A stretch of DNA of 38,952 nucleotides from Methylococcaceae bacterium (GTDB lineage: Bacteria; Pseudomonadota; Gammaproteobacteria; Methylococcales; Methylomonadaceae). Below are positions 33,924 through 38,952 of this stretch, piece by piece; the stretch's first letter is position 1; the number at the start of each line of letters is the position of its first letter. The position numbers were made by a program, and so were the translations under genes. The notes beneath the pieces are model-generated. The model saw nothing but the letters and a program-made list of their open reading frames with translations. It was not told where the DNA came from and did not search any database. Location of the stretch: NCBI GenBank assembly GCA_021647145.1, contig JAKIVF010000016.1:1-38952 (forward strand). Direction: 5' to 3'.

Positions 33924-34814
33924 CTAACGACTGACTAATAATGTACCAACACCTTGATCTGTAAATAATTCTAACAAGACAGCATGTTCGACTCTACCAT
34001 CGATAATATGTACATTGGAAACACCTCCTTTTAATGCATCAGTCGCACAACGTGTTTTAGGAATCATTCCTCCTGCAATCGTCCCATCAGCGATTAAATA
34101 ATCAATGTCATCTATTGAAAGGCCGGTTAGTAAATTATTTTCTTTGTCTAAAATACCTGCTGTATTAGTCAGTAATAGTAGTTTTTCTGCATTTAAGACT
34201 TCCGCCACTTTTCCTGCCACTAAATCGGCATTAATATTATAGGAATGACCATCGTCACCTACTCCAATAGGCGCAATTACTGGGATAAAATCACTATTAC
34301 AGAGCATATTAACAACTGATGGATCTATGCTGCTAACTTCTCCCACATGGCCTAAATCAATAATTTCTGAAGCATTTAAATCATCTGAAATTTGTTGTAG
34401 ATTTATTTTTTTTGCATGGATAAAGTCTCCATCTTTACCTGTTAGTCCAATTGCTTTACCACCATGAATATTAATTAAGTGGACTATTTCTTTATTGACC
34501 TGTCCTCCCAGTACCATTTCAACCACATCCATGGTTTCGCTATCTGTTACTCGCATACCATCAACAAACTGGGTTGATATGTTAAGTCTTTTTAGCAGGT
34601 GACCGATTTGTGGACCACCCCCGTGAACCACAATTGGATTTATTCCAACAAGCTTCATTAACACTATATCAGCAGCAAATTTGTGTTTAAGCTTTTCATC
34701 AACCATGGCATTTCCACCAAATTTAATAACAACTGTTTTACTTTTAAACTTTTGTATATAAGGCAATGCCTCAATAAGTACATGGGCTATTTCGTGTGCT
34801 GTATTTTTTTTCAT
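33924..34814 (-). CDS. argB: Acetylglutamate kinase
   Basis: This 296-residue kinase phosphorylates N-acetylglutamate, the second step of arginine synthesis. It has VVIKFGGNAMVDE (about 25-37), VHGGGPQIGHLLKRL (about 63-77), the NINADLVAGKVAEVL block (about 193-207) and GGMIPKTRCATDAL (about 250-263). The N-terminal extension with the EALPYIQKFK helix is typical of arginine-inhibited hexameric ArgB, so feedback by arginine is likely. It follows the 158-residue unknown gene by 24 bases on the same strand. Confidence 0.95.
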   Translation of the reverse strand: MKKNTAHEIAHVLIEALPYIQKFKSKTVVIKFGGNAMVDEKLKHKFAADIVLMKLVGINPIVVHGGGPQIGHLLKRLNISTQFVDGMRVTDSETMDVVEMVLGGQVNKEIVHLINIHGGKAIGLTGKDGDFIHAKKINLQQISDDLNASEIIDLGHVGEVSSIDPSVVNMLCNSDFIPVIAPIGVGDDGHSYNINADLVAGKVAEVLNAEKLLLLTNTAGILDKENNLLTGLSIDDIDYLIADGTIAGGMIPKTRCATDALKGGVSNVHIIDGRVEHAVLLELFTDQGVGTLLVSR

Positions 34815-34838
34815 AATTTATTATACGTTGAACAGGCT

Positions 34839-35315
34839 CTAAGAAAGTCGTAACTGTTTTAAACAGGCAAGATTATCTCCCCCATTTATATCTGGAATGA
34901 TAATTAATTCAAATATAGTCACAGAGGAAAGGCCAAGGTAATGCTCTTCTATTTCACACATGGAACCTTGTGGATTAAAGTTCCACTGCTGACGTAGAAT
35001 TTCCTGAAAAGTTTGTCCGTTATCTGGAAACCAGCGTAAAAGATATTCCTGAGTGCGTTCTATTTGAGTCTCTTCAAATGATAAATAAATTTTTTCTAAC
35101 GTCTGTGGGACAGAAAACAGAAGACGGATGGTTTGCTCACCTGGTTCTGTAGCACGCCATCCATTATTGCCTTGATTTGGTAACAATGCGAACTCAATAG
35201 GGTATGCTTTATCTTCTGAGGAGATTTCCACTTCTGAAATTTTTTCTAAATCTAACCAGTACTCATTAGAGGAAGGTTTTTGTTTTTGTACTGGAGTTAT
35301 AATTCTTTTACGCAT
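34839..35315 (-). CDS. Small conserved protein, possible carbohydrate-binding fold
   Basis: This 158-residue cytoplasmic-looking protein has no signal peptide. It has alternating beta-type segments (WRATEPGEQTIRLLF, LEKIYLSFEETQIERTQEYLLRW, SSVTIFELIIIPD), which suggest a jelly-roll such as the discoidin/XRCC1-N type seen in small annotated carbohydrate-binding proteins. The last strand ends in NLACLKQLRLS. The fold call is an inference. It has a clear ribosome site (AAGGAG) before the ATG. It lies between cobQ and argB and may share their transcript. Confidence 0.6.
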   Translation of the reverse strand: MRKRIITPVQKQKPSSNEYWLDLEKISEVEISSEDKAYPIEFALLPNQGNNGWRATEPGEQTIRLLFSVPQTLEKIYLSFEETQIERTQEYLLRWFPDNGQTFQEILRQQWNFNPQGSMCEIEEHYLGLSSVTIFELIIIPDINGGDNLACLKQLRLS

Positions 35316-35406
35316 GGGTGTGTCTCCTTATAACATATTGAAAAATTGCTAATTATTGAGGTTCTAAAGATAACTTTTATTTTTTGGGAGGAGGGGATTT
35401 TCATTA

Positions 35407-36894
35407 CTAACAGCAACCAAGACTAAATGAGTCCAGAGCTTGTTTCAATAAAGAAAAATCAAAGTTATCTTCTAAAGCATTGGTTATCAAATTAATACCT
35501 GCTTCTCTTTCATCATCTAAATTAATCGTTTTTTCAGTAACATATCCAGCCCAATTCAAAATGGCTTGGCAGGCTTCTGGGTGATCAAAAACACCATGCA
35601 AATAAGTTCCCATAATTAATTTATCATCAGAATATGCTCCTTCAGGCTTCCCATTAAGTGTCATAACTGGTTTTTTTAAAGCGAACCCATGACTTGTCCC
35701 TGCATGTATTTCATAGCCTGATACTGGAATTTGACTGTTAGCTAAAAAACCTTTTATTTTTTGAAGATGTTTTTTTTCATTTAATGTAGTTTCCATTTTC
35801 AGAAAATTTAAACCCGAACTTGAACCTGATTGACCTTCAATACCTTTAGGGTCATGAATGGTTTTACCTAATATTTGGAATCCTCCGCACAAACCTATCA
35901 ATCGACCACCATAGCGTAAATGTTTATTAATGATATCTTCCCAACCCATTTCTTTCAGCCAGGCTAAGTCATTTCTTACTGATTTACTGCCCGGCAGTAT
36001 TATCAAATCAGCATGATGACAGTCGATTGGGTCTTTTACAAATTGAACGTCCAGATCAGGATGAAGGCGTAATGGATCAAAATCGGTATGATTACTTATT
36101 CTAGGAAAAAGAGGAATAACAATTTTAAACTCCTTTTGTTGATCGCTTTTATATTTATTTATTGCAACTGCATCTTCAGCGTCAAGATAAAAATTTTGCA
36201 AATAAGGTAACACTGCAAAGACAGGTTTTCCAGTTCTCTGTTCTAACCAATCTATGCCTGGTTGTAGTAAGACAATATCACCTCGAAAACGATTAATCAC
36301 AAACCCTATGATTCTCTTTTGTTCGGTCTTTGATAATAATTCTAAGGTTCCAACAATATGTGCAAATAAACCACCTTTATCAATATCAGCAACTAGGATG
36401 ACAGGACAATTGACTTTCTCTGCAAATCCCATATTAGCGATATCACCTTCCCGTAAATTTATTTCAGCTGGGCTACCTGCACCTTCTACAATAATTAATT
36501 GATATTTTTTCTTAAGGCGGTTATGTGAATCTAAGACAGCCTGCATAGCAATCTTTTTATAATGGTGGTATTTTTTTGCTGTAAGATTGTCTTTGACTTT
36601 GCCATGAATAATAACTTGTGCTGTTTTATCAGAATTTGGTTTTAATAGTACTGGGTTCATGTCTGTATGCGGAGGTTGGCCACAAGCTATTGCTTGAACA
36701 GCTTGGGCCCGGCCAATCTCACCGCCATCAATTGTTACTGCACTGTTTAAAGCCATATTTTGTGGTTTAAAAGGTGCTGTACAGACCCCTTTCCTATAGT
36801 AATGACGGCATAAAGCAGTCACTAGTGTACTTTTACCTGCATCTGATGTTGTTCCTTGAATCATCAGGGTTTGAATGTTTTTTTTTGAATACAT
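35407..36894 (-). CDS. cobQ: Cobyric acid synthase
   Basis: This 495-residue enzyme amidates side chains of the cobalamin ring using glutamine and ATP. The N-terminal ATP-binding domain opens with LMIQGTTSDAGKSTLV (P-loop-like, about 10-25) and has APFKPQNMALNS (about 40-51). The C-terminal class I glutaminase-type domain holds the nucleophile C336 in LIGLCGGFQIL and a closing GTYLHGVFDHP. Length is normal. It is a single cobalamin gene here, with no riboswitch recognised in the 149-base spacer upstream. It shows that the organism makes or salvages B12. Confidence 0.95.
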   Translation of the reverse strand: MYSKKNIQTLMIQGTTSDAGKSTLVTALCRHYYRKGVCTAPFKPQNMALNSAVTIDGGEIGRAQAVQAIACGQPPHTDMNPVLLKPNSDKTAQVIIHGKVKDNLTAKKYHHYKKIAMQAVLDSHNRLKKKYQLIIVEGAGSPAEINLREGDIANMGFAEKVNCPVILVADIDKGGLFAHIVGTLELLSKTEQKRIIGFVINRFRGDIVLLQPGIDWLEQRTGKPVFAVLPYLQNFYLDAEDAVAINKYKSDQQKEFKIVIPLFPRISNHTDFDPLRLHPDLDVQFVKDPIDCHHADLIILPGSKSVRNDLAWLKEMGWEDIINKHLRYGGRLIGLCGGFQILGKTIHDPKGIEGQSGSSSGLNFLKMETTLNEKKHLQKIKGFLANSQIPVSGYEIHAGTSHGFALKKPVMTLNGKPEGAYSDDKLIMGTYLHGVFDHPEACQAILNWAGYVTEKTINLDDEREAGINLITNALEDNFDFSLLKQALDSFSLGCC

Positions 36895-36984
36895 TATTTA
36901 AAAAAAGAAGAAATGAATTAGATCCACATAATTATTGAGTGGAACTTTTTCAAATCAATAGTTGGAGTGGCTTTAAAAAAATGG

Positions 36985-37012
36985 TTTTGTAATTTTTAGA
37001 TAGCATTATAAT
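36985..37012 (+). promoter_or_regulatory. Candidate sigma-70 promoter for binding-protein gene
   Basis: A perfect -10 box TATAAT at 37007-37012 lies 31 bases before the ATG at 37044, with a poor -35 (TTTTGT, about 16 bases before it). Position and -10 quality make it the best promoter seen in the cobQ/binding-protein divergent spacer. Confidence 0.4.
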
Positions 37013-37043
37013 AAACTGAATATTTTTCAATAGATTTTATTAT

Positions 37044-38030
37044 ATGCTGAGCCGTACGAATAAGCTTTACATCATACTATTAATAGCGATACTCAGTTTT
37101 AGTGGATGTTTATTCGTTTTCAATAGCACAGTACCTACCTTACCTTTGCGCATTGGTATCTCTCCATGGCCAGGATATGAAACACTTTTTTTAGCACGTA
37201 ATCTTGGGTACCTGGAAAACTCATCTATTCGCTTGGTCGAGTTACCTTCCGCAATTGAAGTTATGCACGCTCTTAGAAATGAATCTTTAGAAGTTGCCAC
37301 TTTAACCTTGGATGAAACAGTGACATTGCTAGCCTCGGGCGTTAAACTTAAAATTGTGGCTGTTATGGGTATTTCTTCGGGTGTTGATGCCCTTTTGGCT
37401 CAACCTCAATATCAGTCATTACAAGATCTTAAAGGAAAACGTATTGGTGTTGAAAACACCGCGGTTGGAGCGACAGTTTTAGAATCTGCATTAGAAAAAG
37501 CAGGTATGAATCTATCGGAATTTGTGCGTGTTTCTTTAACAAAAAATAAACATAGTCAGGCATATACTGAAAAAAAAATTGATGCAGTGATAACCTCTGA
37601 GCCAGTCAAGTCTGATTTAATCTCTCAAGGGGCGTTGTCTTTGTTTGATAGCAGCTTAGCTCCGGGTCGTATTGTTAATGTTTTAATAGCTCGTTCTTCT
37701 ATTTTGGACGCACAAACAAGTACAATCTGTTCACTGGTAAAAGCACAGATTAAAGCCCTATCTTATTTTAAAACATATTCACGAAAATCAGCGAAAATGA
37801 TGGCTTCAAGACTCCAGATAGACCCAGAATACTTTCTGAAAAGTTTTCAAGGAATTATCCTTCCTGACTTTCTTGAAAATAGAAAATTACTCAACCCATC
37901 TGATATTAGTTTATATACTTCTGCAAAACAACTTGTTGAATTAATGCTTGACTATGGTTTTCTTAAGAAAAGACCCAATATAGGAAATTTTATAGATAAT
38001 CGGTGTGTTAAAGGGAAAAACTTTGAATAG
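37044..38030 (+). CDS. ABC-type substrate-binding lipoprotein (NitT/TauT/SsuA type)
   Basis: This 328-residue periplasmic binding protein has a lipobox (FSGC, C22), so it is probably a lipoprotein. RIGISPWPGYETLFLARNLG (about 36-55) and GKRIGVENTAVGATVLESAL (about 132-151) are typical of the NMT1/THI5-like, nitrate/taurine/sulfonate type. The ligand is unknown. No ABC permease or ATPase is next to it; instead it overlaps, by eight bases, a membrane sensor gene with PAS and HAMP domains. That suggests a sensing rather than a transport role. Confidence 0.87.
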   Translation: MLSRTNKLYIILLIAILSFSGCLFVFNSTVPTLPLRIGISPWPGYETLFLARNLGYLENSSIRLVELPSAIEVMHALRNESLEVATLTLDETVTLLASGVKLKIVAVMGISSGVDALLAQPQYQSLQDLKGKRIGVENTAVGATVLESALEKAGMNLSEFVRVSLTKNKHSQAYTEKKIDAVITSEPVKSDLISQGALSLFDSSLAPGRIVNVLIARSSILDAQTSTICSLVKAQIKALSYFKTYSRKSAKMMASRLQIDPEYFLKSFQGIILPDFLENRKLLNPSDISLYTSAKQLVELMLDYGFLKKRPNIGNFIDNRCVKGKNFE

Positions 38031-38952
38031 TTTAAAGAGGCTACCCATAAAAATATTTCTACCCGTTGTTATTTTGGTGATATTTTTAATTTTGTTTTTT
38101 TCAATGATGACTTATCAGTATTATGCGCAAATTTCTAACCTGGAGCGTACAAGTATGTCGATGATTAAACAACATTTATCAGTTTTGCAGGGAGAACTGG
38201 AAGAAGAGTTTAGTGAATATGATAGCTACCAATACGGAGAAAGAGCTGTCTCAGCATTTGGGGTGATGTACGAAACTCGATCCTTGTCTGTCATAGACGA
38301 AAATAACAAAATACTATTATCAACAAAATACAGCTGGAAAAAACAACAGGCAGAAAAAATCATTCCTGGTTTTGTTGCCAACCTTAGTTATGAAGTCAGG
38401 CAAAAACAAAAGCCTGTCATTTTTATAGCGCAAGATCATAAGAGTATCTATGCATATTATCCATTAAAATTGTTGCCCAAAATAGGGCAACCAAATTTAC
38501 CTTTAGTGGGTGTTATTTTTCTTGATTATGATTTAAGCATTGCTCGTGCTCTTATTCAAAATAACAAATTAAATGAAGCCGGTGTTTTTGCAGTCGTTGG
38601 CTTGCTGTTTATGGGATTGTTAATTTCACTACTGAATGCTTTGTTAGCTCGACCAATACAACATCTATCTGAAACAACACTGCGTTTAGCCAAAGGAGAA
38701 TTAGGAATTCAATTAAATGAATATGGACAAGGAGAATTGGCCGTATTAGGTTCAGTTTTCAATAAAATGAGTCAACAGATTGATGGGTATATTAATAAAA
38801 TTCGGGGTAGTGAACGAAATTTATCAATAACACTTGATTCCATTGGTGATGCGGTCATTGTAACTAACGCATCAGGAAAAATAATTCGGATTAATCCTGT
38901 TTCTGCTAAATTGACCGGTTGGTCAGTAATGGAGGCAGTTGGAAAGCCATTG
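38023..38952 (+). CDS. HAMP-PAS membrane sensor, partial
   Basis: The frame starts at TTG 38023 with AAGGG about 9 bases before it, overlapping the binding-protein stop, and is open to the window edge (310 codons). It has a first membrane helix (about 9-33), an extracytoplasmic domain of about 150 residues, a second helix (about 188-210), a HAMP linker (ARPIQHLSETTLRLAKGELG), and the start of a PAS domain (ITLDSIGDAVIVTNASGKII). The output domain (histidine kinase, GGDEF or GGDEF-EAL) lies outside the window. The ISLLNALLARP end of helix 2 into HAMP is classic. It likely senses the ligand through the partner binding protein. Confidence 0.85.
   Translation, partial: MNSLKRLPIKIFLPVVILVIFLILFFSMMTYQYYAQISNLERTSMSMIKQHLSVLQGELEEEFSEYDSYQYGERAVSAFGVMYETRSLSVIDENNKILLSTKYSWKKQQAEKIIPGFVANLSYEVRQKQKPVIFIAQDHKSIYAYYPLKLLPKIGQPNLPLVGVIFLDYDLSIARALIQNNKLNEAGVFAVVGLLFMGLLISLLNALLARPIQHLSETTLRLAKGELGIQLNEYGQGELAVLGSVFNKMSQQIDGYINKIRGSERNLSITLDSIGDAVIVTNASGKIIRINPVSAKLTGWSVMEAVGKPL

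Noticed and set aside
36895..37043. Cobalamin riboswitch before cobQ
   Set aside because: The spacer is short and AT-rich, and no B12-box-like sequence was found.

Overview
This window comes from a fairly AT-rich proteobacterium, most likely a gammaproteobacterium. The grounds are a TonB2-type energiser operon (DUF3450, TtpC-like, ExbB, ExbD, TonB, TPR), DUF4124 and TIGR00266 proteins, a ThiS-ThiG fusion next to trmB, HemW, ArgB, PyrE and CobQ. No rRNA, tRNA, phage module, CRISPR array or replication origin was seen. A methanotroph or sulfur-oxidiser relative would fit the gene content, but nothing here proves it.

Region 1 (about 1-5300) is a decayed accessory or defence region. The end of an insertion sequence cuts into a type I restriction gene (hsdR), leaving only the motor and helical domains. 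A broken unknown gene follows, with two stops and a frameshift. Then come a VapB/VapC toxin-antitoxin pair and a roughly 690-bp segment built like an integron gene cassette, whose single ORF encodes a membrane-anchored four-cysteine protein. There is no integrase in view.

Region 2 (5319-13960) is a protein-quality-control block. clpB diverges from dnaK, and dnaK is followed by yfdX, hdeD, a membrane-anchored Hsp20 and a DegP/HtrA protease. The content resembles mobile heat-resistance loci (LHR/TLQC), but with ClpB and DnaK. The clpB/dnaK spacer holds two matched palindromes, and every gap between the downstream genes holds a hairpin.

Region 3 (14246-19297) holds a TIGR00266/AIM24 protein, then a secreted GH3 beta-glucosidase and an SGLT-type sodium/sugar symporter that probably work as a beta-glucoside scavenging pair.

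Region 4 (19469-24895, minus strand) is a tightly packed TonB2-type operon, led by a thioredoxin-like protein.

Region 5 (25081-36894) is mostly housekeeping: DAHP synthase coupled to a ThiS-ThiG fusion, trmB, a dynamin-like GTPase, pyrE, hemW overlapping an FAH-family hydrolase gene, a DUF4124 protein, argB, a small unknown protein, and cobQ.

Region 6 (37044-end) pairs a periplasmic NitT/TauT-type binding lipoprotein with the start of a HAMP-PAS membrane sensor, suggesting a ligand-sensing module. The sensor gene runs off the window.
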